64,000 bases of DNA from Oscillospiraceae bacterium (GTDB taxonomy: Bacteria; Bacillota; Clostridia; UBA1212; UBA1255), in NCBI GenBank assembly GCA_015069165.1, contig SVJD01000003.1, positions 1 to 64,000 on the forward strand, in the 5' to 3' direction. Below the pieces are notes generated by a model. The model was given only the letters and a program-made list of their open reading frames with translations. It did no database searches and was not told where the DNA came from. Positions 46,212-56,553 of the stretch are shown one piece after another (within the stretch, counting starts at the first letter, position 1; each line of letters opens with the position of its first letter). Made by a program: the position numbers and the translations under genes.

Positions 46212-47270
46212 TCAAATATTTACTTCAATCATCTGTTTCTTCTCGTCCGACAAGAACGCGGCTTCGATTACCTGCATTACGCGGCGAACCTCGGCGTGCG
46301 TTACAATCTGCTGTGCTTTGCCATCCATTGCAAGACAGAAATTTCTGTAAAAATCATGCGCATCGCTATTCGGAATTTCCAAATCATACTCATCCAATGT
46401 AAGCGAATCACGAGGAGCCATTGTTTTTGTAATACCGGCAGCGTTTTGCACGGGAGTAACATCTTTCTCTACCCACTTTGTGAGTTTTGCAACGTGGCAT
46501 TTGTGCTTCCAATCAGAAATTATAGCCGAGCCGTTCTCTGCTTGTACATAAAAACGAGGCATTGCAATAAAGTTGTATGTTCCCAATTCTACGCGAGCCG
46601 TTGCACCATCTTCAAAAAATAAATCAAGTTTAAATCCGTCGTCAACTTCTTTGTTTGTAATATGAGAGCATATACAATTAAGGCGAATAATCTTTTGTTT
46701 ATATATCTGAAGCATTTGGTCAATCAAGTGAACACCCCAGTCGAAAATCATTCCGCCGCCGTACGCTTTTTCACATCTCCAGTCACTGGGAATTCCGCGT
46801 GAACCATGCACACGTGATTCTATGGAGAACACTTTGCCAATTTCTCCGCTTTCTGCCAATTGCTTCACAGCAAGGAAATCAACGTCCCAACGTCTGTTTT
46901 GGTGAACAGTAAACAACTTTCCTGACTCATTTGCAGCCGCAATCATTCTGTCAAGAGAAGCCACAGACATTTCCACAGGTTTTTCGCATATAACGTTCTT
47001 ACCTGCCTTCAAAGCCGCTATAACAAGTTCTTCGTGAGAATCATTCGGTGTTGCAATTACAACCGCATCTACTGTAGGGTCAGCAAAAATCGCTTCGTTT
47101 GAAGCATAAACATTTATGCCCTTCTCAGCTGCAGCTTTATTTCTGATATCTCTTATATCATACGTACCTTTAAGGTTACAAACATCACTTGTAAAAATAC
47201 GGTCACAGTGCCAAGCACCCTGACCGCCGTAACCTATTACCGCAATATCTTTCATACTTGCTTGCTCCAA
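46212..47270 (-). CDS. Gfo/Idh/MocA family oxidoreductase
   Basis: VIGYGGQGAWH, VIATPNDSHEELVIAALKAGKNVICEKPVEMS; likely start MKDIAVIGYGG. Confidence 0.9.
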   Translation of the reverse strand: MEQASMKDIAVIGYGGQGAWHCDRIFTSDVCNLKGTYDIRDIRNKAAAEKGINVYASNEAIFADPTVDAVVIATPNDSHEELVIAALKAGKNVICEKPVEMSVASLDRMIAAANESGKLFTVHQNRRWDVDFLAVKQLAESGEIGKVFSIESRVHGSRGIPSDWRCEKAYGGGMIFDWGVHLIDQMLQIYKQKIIRLNCICSHITNKEVDDGFKLDLFFEDGATARVELGTYNFIAMPRFYVQAENGSAIISDWKHKCHVAKLTKWVEKDVTPVQNAAGITKTMAPRDSLTLDEYDLEIPNSDAHDFYRNFCLAMDGKAQQIVTHAEVRRVMQVIEAAFLSDEKKQMIEVNI

Positions 47271-47287
47271 TTTGTTACTTTTAATAA

Positions 47288-47971
47288 TTATCTGTTATTG
47301 ATCAATTTTGTAAGCTCAACAGGCTCAACAATTTTGCCGTCTTTGTAAACACGCATGTTGCCTGATGCAATTTCGTCAATAAGAATGACTTCTCCGTTAT
47401 TGTAGCCAAACTCAAATTTAATATCCCACAAATCAAGACCGATTGTTTTAAGGTCGTCAGCAACGATTTTTGTAATTTTCAAAGTTTGCTCTTTCATGCT
47501 TGCAAACATATCCAAAGACATAACGCCCAAAGCTTCGAGGCCTTCTGCTGTTACCAGCGGATCGCCCTTTTCATCATTTTTAAATGTACACTCAACGTAA
47601 CCGCCTTCTAAAACAGTTCCGTCAGCAATGTACTCACCGTATCTGCGAATGAAGCTTCCTGTTGCAACGAGACGGCATATAACTTCGAGTCCGTGTCCGA
47701 AAACTTTACCGGGAAGAACTTCCATTGTAGCTTCGTCAAGGTTAGCACCAACATAGTGAGTTTTGATGCCTGCTTTTTTAAGAAGCTCGAAATAATAAAT
47801 TGATGTTTGCAAATTAGCTTTGCCGATACCTTCTATTGTAAGACCTACTGAATTTTCGCCGGGATCAAAAACGCCGTCTTTTCCTGTACAGTCGTCTTTG
47901 AATTTAAGCATTACATTGCCATTGTCCAACTCGTAAACGTCTTTTGTTTTACCTTCATAAACCTTTTTCAT
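47288..47971 (-). CDS. purC: phosphoribosylaminoimidazolesuccinocarboxamide synthase
   Basis: [52 protein letters not shown]. Confidence 0.95.
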   Translation of the reverse strand: MKKVYEGKTKDVYELDNGNVMLKFKDDCTGKDGVFDPGENSVGLTIEGIGKANLQTSIYYFELLKKAGIKTHYVGANLDEATMEVLPGKVFGHGLEVICRLVATGSFIRRYGEYIADGTVLEGGYVECTFKNDEKGDPLVTAEGLEALGVMSLDMFASMKEQTLKITKIVADDLKTIGLDLWDIKFEFGYNNGEVILIDEIASGNMRVYKDGKIVEPVELTKLINNR

Positions 47972-48038
47972 AATAAAAGCTCCTTTCAAGTTATACGCCT
48001 TTGCTGTATAAGTCAAATTCACCGTGATATTTTATCAC

Positions 48039-49223
48039 TTATTTGTTTTTTTGTATATCCTTTTTTTTAATAAATTTATCTTTTTTTGGTTCGTCGATTT
48101 TCTTAAAATATTGATACAAACAACATTCCAAACGACCGTTATAAAGTTTCCTGCGTTTGTCTGCATATCTGCCGAAATACTTTTCAAAAAATTTATTCGA
48201 AGTTATCACAAAAAAAGACCAATCCTCAAAAGTTTTAAAATGTTTACCCATGCCTTTGTACAGCTCTATTGCGTAATTTTCATCTTCAAGACGCTCGCCG
48301 TACGGAGGATTCGTCACTATAAAACCTTGCTGATACCTTGAAGCCGTCTTTGAATAATCCAATTTCTGGAAATGTATACATCCGGCAACACCTGCTTTTT
48401 CGGCATTTTCCTTGGCTTGTTTTAAAGCAAAATAATCAATATCCGAAGCATAAATACGTAAACTCGCTTCTTCGTCGGAAAGCACAGCTTCTTCCGCTTC
48501 TTTACGCACCTTTTTCATTATTGCAGAATCAAAACACGGCCACTTTTCGAAATCAAACTCACGCTTCAATCCCGGCGCAATACGCTTTCCTATCATAGCA
48601 GCTTCTATCGCAATCGTGCCCGAACCGCAAAAAGGATCAAGTAAAGGTCTGTCAGACTTCCATCTGCTTAAATCAATCAAAGAGCACGCCAAAGTTTCTT
48701 TTATAGGCGCTTTAACAGCAAGCTCCCTATAACCTCTTTTGTGAAGTCCCGTACCGGAAGTATCAACCGTAAGAAGCGCAATATCATTCAGAAGCGAAAT
48801 TTCTATTTTAAACAACGGGCCTGTTTCTTCAAACCATTCAACATTGTAAACGCTTTTAAGTCTTTCAACTATCGCTTTTTTTACAATTGCCTGACAATTG
48901 GGAACGCTGTGGAGCGTTGATTTTACAGATTTACCGGAAACCGGAAAACATGCATTCACAGGCAAAAGTTTTTCCCATTCAATAGATTTCGTTCCTTGGA
49001 AAAGTTCTTCAAAAGTTACTGCTTTAAACTCTCCCATATTTATAAACACGCGCTCTGCGCATCTTAAATGCATATTGGCTCTGGCAATCGTTTCAAAATC
49101 GCCCGTAAAATCAATTCTGCCGTTACGCACTTCAACATTCTCGGCACCTAATTTTTTTATCTCATAAGCAGCACAAGATTCAATTCCAAAGGCCGTAGAG
49201 GCGATCAAATTCATCATTTCCAA
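48039..49223 (-). CDS. THUMP-domain rRNA/tRNA (guanine-N2)-methyltransferase (RlmL-like)
   Basis: HKRGYRELAVKAPIKETLACSLI, LDPFCGSGTIAIEAAMIG, FIVTNPPYGERL. Confidence 0.9.
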   Translation of the reverse strand: MEMMNLIASTAFGIESCAAYEIKKLGAENVEVRNGRIDFTGDFETIARANMHLRCAERVFINMGEFKAVTFEELFQGTKSIEWEKLLPVNACFPVSGKSVKSTLHSVPNCQAIVKKAIVERLKSVYNVEWFEETGPLFKIEISLLNDIALLTVDTSGTGLHKRGYRELAVKAPIKETLACSLIDLSRWKSDRPLLDPFCGSGTIAIEAAMIGKRIAPGLKREFDFEKWPCFDSAIMKKVRKEAEEAVLSDEEASLRIYASDIDYFALKQAKENAEKAGVAGCIHFQKLDYSKTASRYQQGFIVTNPPYGERLEDENYAIELYKGMGKHFKTFEDWSFFVITSNKFFEKYFGRYADKRRKLYNGRLECCLYQYFKKIDEPKKDKFIKKKDIQKNK

Positions 49224-49944
49224 ATCCTTTCAAATATTCCGCACACATTTCAGGCACTAAGCTTTCCCATTTACGCCACGTGTCGCTTACATTCTCCCCC
49301 TGCGGAATGCTTTTTAATATAACATTTTCAGGTTTTGTGGGATGTTTCACGGATATCACCGCCGACCACAATGCAGGATATGAAATTTCGCCGTTTGTGA
49401 TGCGTTTTCCGCCATATTTTACATCATCTGCCAACGGATGCGAACTGAATGCAAACTGCGCTCTAATCTGATGTGTGCGCCCCGTAACGGGAATCGCGAA
49501 AACCAAAGTATATTTACCGATTGTGCCGACAACCTCGTACACCAGCACGGATTTTTTACCTCGCGTGCGATCATCGATTACTATATTTTTTCTTTCATCT
49601 TTATAAAGATAATTGCACAAAACTCCGTTTTTTTTATCGATAAACCCTTCCACCAAAGCAAAGTAACCTTTTCGGAACGTTCCGTTTCTCATCTCCGCCG
49701 ATAGCCTTGATGCACCTTTAGATGTTTTTGCAAAAACCATTGTTCCGCCCACATTTCTGTCCAGTCTGTGAACAAGTCCCACAAACGCCTTACCCGGTTT
49801 TTCGTACTTTACACGCAAATACTCACCGATTATAGCGAGCATATCCTCGTCTCGAGCGCAATTTCCGTCTGATTGCGATAAAACGCCTGCAGGCTTTACA
49901 ACACCTATTATGTGATTATCTTCATAAAGAATTTCCAAACTCAT
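49180..49944 (-). CDS. RluA-family pseudouridine synthase
   Basis: LVHRLDRNVGGTMVFAKTSKGASRLS, PVTGRTHQIRAQFAF. Confidence 0.92.
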   Translation of the reverse strand: MSLEILYEDNHIIGVVKPAGVLSQSDGNCARDEDMLAIIGEYLRVKYEKPGKAFVGLVHRLDRNVGGTMVFAKTSKGASRLSAEMRNGTFRKGYFALVEGFIDKKNGVLCNYLYKDERKNIVIDDRTRGKKSVLVYEVVGTIGKYTLVFAIPVTGRTHQIRAQFAFSSHPLADDVKYGGKRITNGEISYPALWSAVISVKHPTKPENVILKSIPQGENVSDTWRKWESLVPEMCAEYLKGFGNDEFDRLYGLWN

Positions 49945-49953
49945 ACCAAAATT

Positions 49954-50847
49954 TTACTTTTCTGCCTTCCACGCAGCATAAGAACCACATGGCAAAAATG
50001 TTCCTTTCATGGAAGATATGGGCAAAAGTATATCACCGTGGTCAATATGACCTTTCTCCTCACTTTGAATATGTTCAGGCAAATGCATTTTTATGAGATT
50101 TGCCGTTACTGTTGATGAAAATCCCGTGGTATAAGAATTAAGCAAGAAGAACAGCGGATTATCGCTTAAAAGCTGCATACATTCTCCCACAAAATCATGG
50201 AGATTGTCTTCCAATTTCCAAACTTCTCCACCCGGTCCTCTGCCGTAAGACGGAGGATCCATCAAAAGCGCATCATATTTGTTACCTCTGCGAATTTCAC
50301 GGGCAACAAATTTAAACGCATCATCAACTATATATCTTATAACATTTCCGCCAAGACCTGAAAGCTCCGCATTTTCGCGCGCCCTTTGAACCATACCTTT
50401 AGATGCATCCACGTGACAAACTTCTGCGCCTGCAGAAGAAGCAGCAATCGTTGCACCGCCTGTATAACCGAAAAGATTTAAAACTTTTACTTTTTCTCCG
50501 CTTGCTGCTCTTTGAGAAATCATTTTTCTCATCCATTCCCAGTTTGCTGCCTGTTCAGGAAAAAGTCCAGTATGTTTAAAGCCTGTAGGCTCTATATAAA
50601 ACTTTAGGTTGTCGTATTCAATTGTCCACTTAGATGGCATATTCTTACAGAAATTCCAAGCACCGCCGCCCGTTTTGCTTCTGTTATACTTCGCGTTTGC
50701 TTTATTCCACAGCTCCGGCTTAACAGGTTTCCATATAACCTGCGGATCAGGGCGCGAAAGAATAACATTTTTCCATCTTTCAAGCTTCATACCGTCGCCG
50801 GCATCCAATATTTCATAATCTTTCCAAAGGTCTGCAATAATGTTCAT
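49954..50847 (-). CDS. class I SAM-dependent methyltransferase, RlmI-like
   Basis: VLNLFGYTGGATIAASSAGAEVCHVDASKGMVQRARENAELSG, LLMDPPSYGRGPGGE. Confidence 0.88.
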   Translation of the reverse strand: MNIIADLWKDYEILDAGDGMKLERWKNVILSRPDPQVIWKPVKPELWNKANAKYNRSKTGGGAWNFCKNMPSKWTIEYDNLKFYIEPTGFKHTGLFPEQAANWEWMRKMISQRAASGEKVKVLNLFGYTGGATIAASSAGAEVCHVDASKGMVQRARENAELSGLGGNVIRYIVDDAFKFVAREIRRGNKYDALLMDPPSYGRGPGGEVWKLEDNLHDFVGECMQLLSDNPLFFLLNSYTTGFSSTVTANLIKMHLPEHIQSEEKGHIDHGDILLPISSMKGTFLPCGSYAAWKAEK

Positions 50848-50865
50848 AATATACCTGCTTTTAAT

Positions 50866-52149
50866 TTATTTACACATTCTGTTAGCAACTTCTTCCGCAA
50901 CTTCCTCAAGCATTCCGTGGTCTTTTGTGAAGTTAAAAATCGTATATCTCGGTCTTATTTTGTATCCGTTTTTAAGACTGGCTCTGAAAACTTCCTCAGA
51001 AACGCCCAATTCCGCCGGTGTAAGCGCACTGCCCGCTTTAGCGTAAATTTCACGAAGGAAATCAGGCTTTGGCGCTTTTACATCCGCAACAACTTCGAAA
51101 CGCTTACTCATTATGTCATACACTTCTGCAGAAGCAATCGAGGCAAGCCCTACGGAATTGCCGTGAAGCGGGTGCGGAATTCCTTTTTCCACTGCATCTA
51201 ATTCCCAATAATGGGAAAGATGGTGCTCACTTCCCGAGGCAGGTCTTGTGTAACCTGTAATTCCCATAGAAATACCTGTGAGTATCAAAGCTTCGTTCAT
51301 TCTCTCTATAGCGGATTCTTCCCTTTTAAAATAAGCTTCTGTATTATCTACGCAAATATTTACGGCGTTTTCAACAAGTTTTGCCGTAATTTCGCAGTAA
51401 TGCTCGTCATTCATGGCTTTTGTGAGCCGCCAGTCGGAAAGTGCTGTGTATTTTCCAACAATATCACCGTATCCCGCTCTGAAAAGCTCATCGGGAGCTG
51501 TCTGCATGATTTTTGTGTCTGCTACAATGCAAGTATGATAATGTGCGTTGTATGTTATTTTGTGTCCGTCAATTACAAAAGCCGCATTCATTGAAGCGTA
51601 ACCATCCATAGACGGAGCCGTGCCTACAACAATTGACTTTCTGCCTGTTTTATATGAAACCAATTTGGTAATATCGCTTATTACGCCGCTGCCCACGCCA
51701 ATCATAAATCCTATTTCGTCTGTAAGATTTACAAGAACAGTACCAAGTGCGTGTTCATTAGGCACAAGCATGTGGTAATTTTTTGTTTCCAATTTTATGA
51801 TTTTTGTTTTATATCCAGCATTTTCCAATACGGAAACTGTTTTCTCGCCGCCGACTTTCCATGTATTGTCATCACAAATCACAAGAATGGTTTTATTCTT
51901 ATTCTCAGGATAATGTTCTAATATTTCAGGAAGTCTTTCAACTGCACCGCTGCCTGACAAAAGGTGTTTCATATCTACACTGTGATGTTTACCGCACACA
52001 CAGTCAAAAGAATAACCGGGCATTTCCTCAATACCCATGTGCAATATTTTTTTTGCATTAGCACAAAATTCATCGGTTAATAAAGAAGGATCTACGGGAA
52101 CGGATTTTTGCCATTCCAAAACAACTTTTTCTTCTTTTTGTTTTTCCAT
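50866..52149 (-). CDS. sn-glycerol-1-phosphate dehydrogenase, AraM/EgsA-like
   Basis: MIGVGSGVISDITKLVSYKTGRKSIVVGTAPSMDGYAS, SGSEHHLSHYWE. Confidence 0.85.
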   Translation of the reverse strand: MEKQKEEKVVLEWQKSVPVDPSLLTDEFCANAKKILHMGIEEMPGYSFDCVCGKHHSVDMKHLLSGSGAVERLPEILEHYPENKNKTILVICDDNTWKVGGEKTVSVLENAGYKTKIIKLETKNYHMLVPNEHALGTVLVNLTDEIGFMIGVGSGVISDITKLVSYKTGRKSIVVGTAPSMDGYASMNAAFVIDGHKITYNAHYHTCIVADTKIMQTAPDELFRAGYGDIVGKYTALSDWRLTKAMNDEHYCEITAKLVENAVNICVDNTEAYFKREESAIERMNEALILTGISMGITGYTRPASGSEHHLSHYWELDAVEKGIPHPLHGNSVGLASIASAEVYDIMSKRFEVVADVKAPKPDFLREIYAKAGSALTPAELGVSEEVFRASLKNGYKIRPRYTIFNFTKDHGMLEEVAEEVANRMCK

Positions 52150-52174
52150 GTCATCACACCTCTTTTAAAAACTA

Positions 52175-52214
52175 AAAAAGGCTTTTTGCGCCGTATGCGA
52201 CAAAAAGCCTTTTT
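52175..52214 (-). terminator. hairpin terminator downstream of tRNA-Pro
   Basis: AAAAAGGCTTTTTG ... CAAAAAGCCTTTTT, 14-bp arms. Confidence 0.8.
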
Positions 52215-52216
52215 GG

Positions 52217-52294
52217 TGGTCGGAGTGACCTGACTTGAACAGGCGACCTCTTGCACCCCAAGCAAGCACTCTAGCCAAACTGAGCTACACCCCG
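52217..52294 (-). tRNA. tRNA-Pro(GGG), CCA encoded
   Basis: CGGGGTG...CACTCCG acceptor, anticodon loop TTGGGGT, T-arm GTTCAAGTC, ACCA end. Confidence 0.93.
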
Positions 52295-52359
52295 AAAACG
52301 CTTGCTATAATATCATACTTTTTATCATCCGTCAATCAGAAATTTTAAATTTTTTCAAA

Positions 52360-53535
52360 TTAACACTGAACAACTTCAATTCCCTCAAAAGCCGCATTTT
52401 CCATTTCAAGGAAATCAGCTTTTGTTTCTTCTTCAAGCAACTCAGAAAGTGACGGTCTTGTTTTAGGATGTTTCGGTGTAAACACCGTACAGCAATCCTC
52501 ATAGGGCAAAATACTTGTATCAAATGTTCCTATTTTGCGCGCAATGGCAACAACTTCCATTTTATCCATTCCTATGAGCGGTCTGAAAACAGGAATATCT
52601 GCTGCATTATCCGTGCAATAAATAGCTTGCATTGTCTGGCTTGCAACCTGACCTACACTTTCCCCTGTTATCAACGCAGAGCAACCGCTTTTTCTTGCAA
52701 CTCTTTCAGCAATTCTCATCATTGATCTTCTCATAATTACCGTAGAAAGTTCTTCGCGGCACTTTTCGTCGATTGCCAACTGAATTTCCGTAAAAGGAAC
52801 AATAAACACTTTCATTCCGCCGCAATATCTGCCGACGATTTTAGCAAGCTCAAGCACCTTATCTTTTGCTCTTTCGCTGGTATAAGGATAGCTGTAAAAA
52901 TGCACAGCGCACAAACTAACGCCTCTTTTTGCAATCATATATCCTGCAACAGGGCTGTCTATTCCGCCGGAAATCAACAAACATCCTTTACCGTTAGAAC
53001 CCGTAGGCATTCCGCCGGGTGCTTCTATAATATCTGTATAAATGTATGTGCTTTCGCGCACTTCGATATACAAAATAAAATCGGGATTATTTACATCAAC
53101 TTTAAGTTTACCTCCGAAACTTTCCAACAAATCTCCGCCTATTTCAGCAGAAATTTGAGGCGACTTCATCGGGAAAGTTTTTAATCCTCTTTTTGTTTCG
53201 ATTTTAAATGTGTACTTATCTTTTCCCGTTGCCATTGCTTTTGCCGCAACTTCTTTTGCCAAAGCAGAAATGGAGTCATATTCTGAATTGGTGACATACG
53301 CAGGGCTTATTGATACAAGGCCGAAAACTCCCGAAAGCATCTCCATTGCTTTTTCAAATTGAAAATCGTCGCTCTCAGGCTCCACAAAATATCTTGACTG
53401 GGACCATCTTACTTTGCACGCACCGCAATCAGAAAGGGCCGCTTTCATATTTCTTGCCAATCTCTGCTCAAATGTACATCTATTGAGTCCTTTTAATGCT
53501 ATTTCGCCGATTCTTGCTAATATAATTCTTTCCAT
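52360..53535 (-). CDS. thiI: tRNA 4-thiouridine synthase
   Basis: GCLLISGGIDSPVAGYMIAKRGVSLCAVHFYSYPYTSERAKDKV, THUMP-like N-terminus. Confidence 0.95.
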   Translation of the reverse strand: MERIILARIGEIALKGLNRCTFEQRLARNMKAALSDCGACKVRWSQSRYFVEPESDDFQFEKAMEMLSGVFGLVSISPAYVTNSEYDSISALAKEVAAKAMATGKDKYTFKIETKRGLKTFPMKSPQISAEIGGDLLESFGGKLKVDVNNPDFILYIEVRESTYIYTDIIEAPGGMPTGSNGKGCLLISGGIDSPVAGYMIAKRGVSLCAVHFYSYPYTSERAKDKVLELAKIVGRYCGGMKVFIVPFTEIQLAIDEKCREELSTVIMRRSMMRIAERVARKSGCSALITGESVGQVASQTMQAIYCTDNAADIPVFRPLIGMDKMEVVAIARKIGTFDTSILPYEDCCTVFTPKHPKTRPSLSELLEEETKADFLEMENAAFEGIEVVQC

Positions 53536-53536
53536 T

Positions 53537-55417
53537 TTACCTCGATCCTTTTCTTCGTCCGTAAAGCTTTTTAACTTCAGCGCAGATTACTTTTGCAGCA
53601 AATTCTGCTTGTTCTTTTGTGTTTTGGTACGTAAAACTTATTCTTATCGCACCGTCTATCACGTTATTGTTGTACCCCATTGCTGTCAGTGTGGGGCTTC
53701 TGTCTTTTTTATGAGATGAGCACGCCGAGCCAACGGAAATATACACGCCTTTTTGCTCCACGCTGTGTTGAATCACTTCTGCTCTAAGTCCCGGAAATGC
53801 CACATTTAATACATACGGGCAAGTGTCTTCGCTCGAAATTATAACACACGCTCTTATTTCTTCTTGAAGTGTTTGTCTGAAAATATTATTTAATTCTCTG
53901 ACAGTATTTTCATTTTCTGCCAAATTGTGGCAAGCTTTTTCTGCTATCAACGCAAAACCTGCTATAGCCGGCAAATTTTCCGTACCTGAGCGCAAACCTT
54001 TTTCCTGACCGCCTCCGCAAAGCAGGGGCGCGATTCTGATTCCGCTCTTAATGTATAAGAAGCCTACACCTCTGGGACCGTGTATTTTGTGTGCGCTGGT
54101 GCTTATCATATCAACTCCCAGCTCTTTAATACGAACGGGGATTTTGCCGTAACTTTGCACGCAGTCGGAATGCACAATAACATTAGGATTTATTGTTCTC
54201 GCTATTGCCGAAATCTCTTTTAACGGCTGAATTGCGCCCGTTTCACTGTTTACGTGCATTACGGAAACTATTGCCGTATCAGCTGTTATTGCGCCTTTCA
54301 AAGCGTCTAAATCCACAATTCCCATATTATTTACAGGTAAGCGTTCAACCTGATAACCGCTTTTTTCAAGAAAAGCAGCCGTTTCGCCTACGGACGGATG
54401 CTCTGTAGATGATATTAAAATTTTCTTTCCTGCTCTAGGATTAGCTTCTAAATATCCCCTTAATGCCCAGTTATTGCTTTCTGTGGCACAAGCTGTAAAA
54501 TAAATTTCTTTATCTGTTGCACCTATTGTTTCTGCAATTTTTTTACGAGCCTCTGTAAGTTTTCTCTCAGCTTCAAGTCCCATGTGATGAAGAGACGAAG
54601 GGTTGCCGTAAAGGAATTTTACAATATCGCACATTTCTTCCGTAACGCTGTCGTCTTGCCTTGTAGTTGCGCTGTTATCGAAATAATACGTTTGGCTCTT
54701 AATTTTTTCTTCTTGGTATATTTTATACAAATCGGGGCGCTTTTGCATAGTGCGTTTTTCTGCCGTCGCGACTTGCCATTTTTCTATTTCGTCGTGTTTG
54801 CCCGAAAGCAATATCTCGGGAATCTTTTTCCCCTCAATCTCTGCCGGGCGTGTATATTGCGGATATTCCAAAAGCAAACCGGTGTGGGATTCTTTTTCTG
54901 CTGAACCTTCTGCCAAAACGCCGGGAATAAGTCTTGCTATACAGTCTGCCACCGCCATAGCAGGTATTTCGCCGCCTGTCAGCACGAAATCTCCCAAAGA
55001 TACTTCTTCATCCACAAATTCTTCCAATACTCTCTCGTCTACACCTTCATAATGTCCGCAGAGTATCATTATGTGTTCTTTTTGCACGAGTTGTTGTGCT
55101 TTTTTTTGATTAAAGGGTTTACCTTGCGGCGACATATATATTACGTATGGTTTTTCTGAATTGTCGCCTTGCGCAGATGCTTCTGCTGAAAGTGCACGAA
55201 TACAATCTGCTATAGGTTGATATGCCATAACCAAGCCCGGGCCGCCGCTGTACGGATAATCGTCAACTTTACCCTGCTTGTTGGTCGTATACTTTCTGAT
55301 TTGATGACAGTTAAGAGTTAAAAGTCCCTTTGAAACTGCTCTTGCTATTATGCTTTCTTGAAACGCAGCTCCCACCATATCGGGAAAAAGCGTCAAAATG
55401 TCAATTTTATTAGTCAC
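53537..55417 (-). CDS. fusion: tRNA (guanine-N1-)-methyltransferase TrmD + cysteine desulfurase (NifS/IscS-like)
   Basis: TrmD motifs (ILTLFPDM, DDYPYSGGPGLVM, LCGHYEGVDERV, LGDFVLTGGE) followed in frame by YYFDNSATT...STSAHKIHGPRGVGFLY...SVGSACSS. Confidence 0.93.
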   Translation of the reverse strand: MTNKIDILTLFPDMVGAAFQESIIARAVSKGLLTLNCHQIRKYTTNKQGKVDDYPYSGGPGLVMAYQPIADCIRALSAEASAQGDNSEKPYVIYMSPQGKPFNQKKAQQLVQKEHIMILCGHYEGVDERVLEEFVDEEVSLGDFVLTGGEIPAMAVADCIARLIPGVLAEGSAEKESHTGLLLEYPQYTRPAEIEGKKIPEILLSGKHDEIEKWQVATAEKRTMQKRPDLYKIYQEEKIKSQTYYFDNSATTRQDDSVTEEMCDIVKFLYGNPSSLHHMGLEAERKLTEARKKIAETIGATDKEIYFTACATESNNWALRGYLEANPRAGKKILISSTEHPSVGETAAFLEKSGYQVERLPVNNMGIVDLDALKGAITADTAIVSVMHVNSETGAIQPLKEISAIARTINPNVIVHSDCVQSYGKIPVRIKELGVDMISTSAHKIHGPRGVGFLYIKSGIRIAPLLCGGGQEKGLRSGTENLPAIAGFALIAEKACHNLAENENTVRELNNIFRQTLQEEIRACVIISSEDTCPYVLNVAFPGLRAEVIQHSVEQKGVYISVGSACSSHKKDRSPTLTAMGYNNNVIDGAIRISFTYQNTKEQAEFAAKVICAEVKKLYGRRKGSR

Positions 55418-55418
55418 G

Positions 55419-55994
55419 TTAATCTTCGCCTTCGATTTCTTGCGTGTTTGATTCGTAGATTTCTCTGAGTCCGGGTATTAAATTTACCGTAATCTCACCT
55501 TTTTCGATATCTACGTCTTTAATAACTTCACCGATTGCCGGCAACCACATTGATTTTTTTGAATCTGAATCTTTTGGCGTTACTTCGTATATATCATTAG
55601 CGCCTGTGAATTGAACTTCAGTTAATGTACCGAGAACTTCCCCGTCTTGTGTTTTTACCGTACAACCAACCAAATCACCTACAAAATATGAATCCTTAGG
55701 TAATTTAACTGCTTTTTCTCTCGGTATTTCTAAAAACATACCACGGAATTTCTCTGCTTTATCTCTGTCATCTACTCCGCAAAGCTTAAGCAATACTACA
55801 TTTCCCGCCGGTGTTGCGGATAAAACTTTATAATTAGTGACCTCGGCTCCTTTACGCCCGCCCCTTTTAGGTACAACATCTACCTCTGTCAGAGAGCAAA
55901 AACGAATGGGATTATCGGTCAAAGGCAACACCTTAAGTGCGCCCTTGACTCCATGAACACTAACAATTTCACCGATTCTTATTCTTTCCAGCAA
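55419..55994 (-). CDS. rimM: 16S rRNA processing protein RimM
   Basis: IGEIVSVHGVKGALKVLPLTDNPIRF; PRC-barrel-like C-terminus. Confidence 0.93.
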   Translation of the reverse strand: MLERIRIGEIVSVHGVKGALKVLPLTDNPIRFCSLTEVDVVPKRGGRKGAEVTNYKVLSATPAGNVVLLKLCGVDDRDKAEKFRGMFLEIPREKAVKLPKDSYFVGDLVGCTVKTQDGEVLGTLTEVQFTGANDIYEVTPKDSDSKKSMWLPAIGEVIKDVDIEKGEITVNLIPGLREIYESNTQEIEGED

Positions 55995-56019
55995 AATTCA
56001 ATGCCCTCCCGAAAGTTGA

Positions 56020-56247
56020 TTATACAATATCAACAAAAACCATTTTCGGCATATTGCGCGAAGCTGCCTTTGTTACTGTACGAAGTGATTTTGCAATCTT
56101 TCCTTCTCTTCCTATAACTTGGCCTTTATCTTCTTCTGCAACCGTAACCTTATACGTAATACTCTTTTCAGTTTCTTCTTCCTCGACAACTACTTGCTCG
56201 GGATGATCAACCAATTGACGTACTACAATTTCCAAGAAATCTTTCAT
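56020..56247 (-). CDS. khpA: KH-domain RNA-binding protein KhpA (YlqC)
   Basis: VAEEDKGQVIGREGKIAKSLRTVTKAA. Confidence 0.92.
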   Translation of the reverse strand: MKDFLEIVVRQLVDHPEQVVVEEEETEKSITYKVTVAEEDKGQVIGREGKIAKSLRTVTKAASRNMPKMVFVDIV

Positions 56248-56282
56248 TGTAATGCTCCATTCCTTTAATTTATGCGATTACC

Positions 56283-56522
56283 TTAAGCTTCTTGAGCTTT
56301 CTTTATCAAAGCTTTAACGGTATCTGTAGGCTGTGCGCCGTTTTTAATCCAGTAATTTGCACGCTCGATATCAATTTTAATTTCAGCGGGATCTACCAAG
56401 GGATTGTATGTTCCGATTTCTTCGATAAATCTGCCATCTCTTGCGTATTTAGATTCTGCAACTACTACTCTGTAAAAAGGTGCTTTCTTTGCGCCGATTC
56501 TTCTAAGTCTGATTTTTACCAT
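56283..56522 (-). CDS. rpsP: 30S ribosomal protein S16
   Basis: [42 protein letters not shown]. Confidence 0.97.
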   Translation of the reverse strand: MVKIRLRRIGAKKAPFYRVVVAESKYARDGRFIEEIGTYNPLVDPAEIKIDIERANYWIKNGAQPTDTVKALIKKAQEA

Positions 56523-56553
56523 TTTCCTTTCACCTCCGGTAATTTATCTATAT

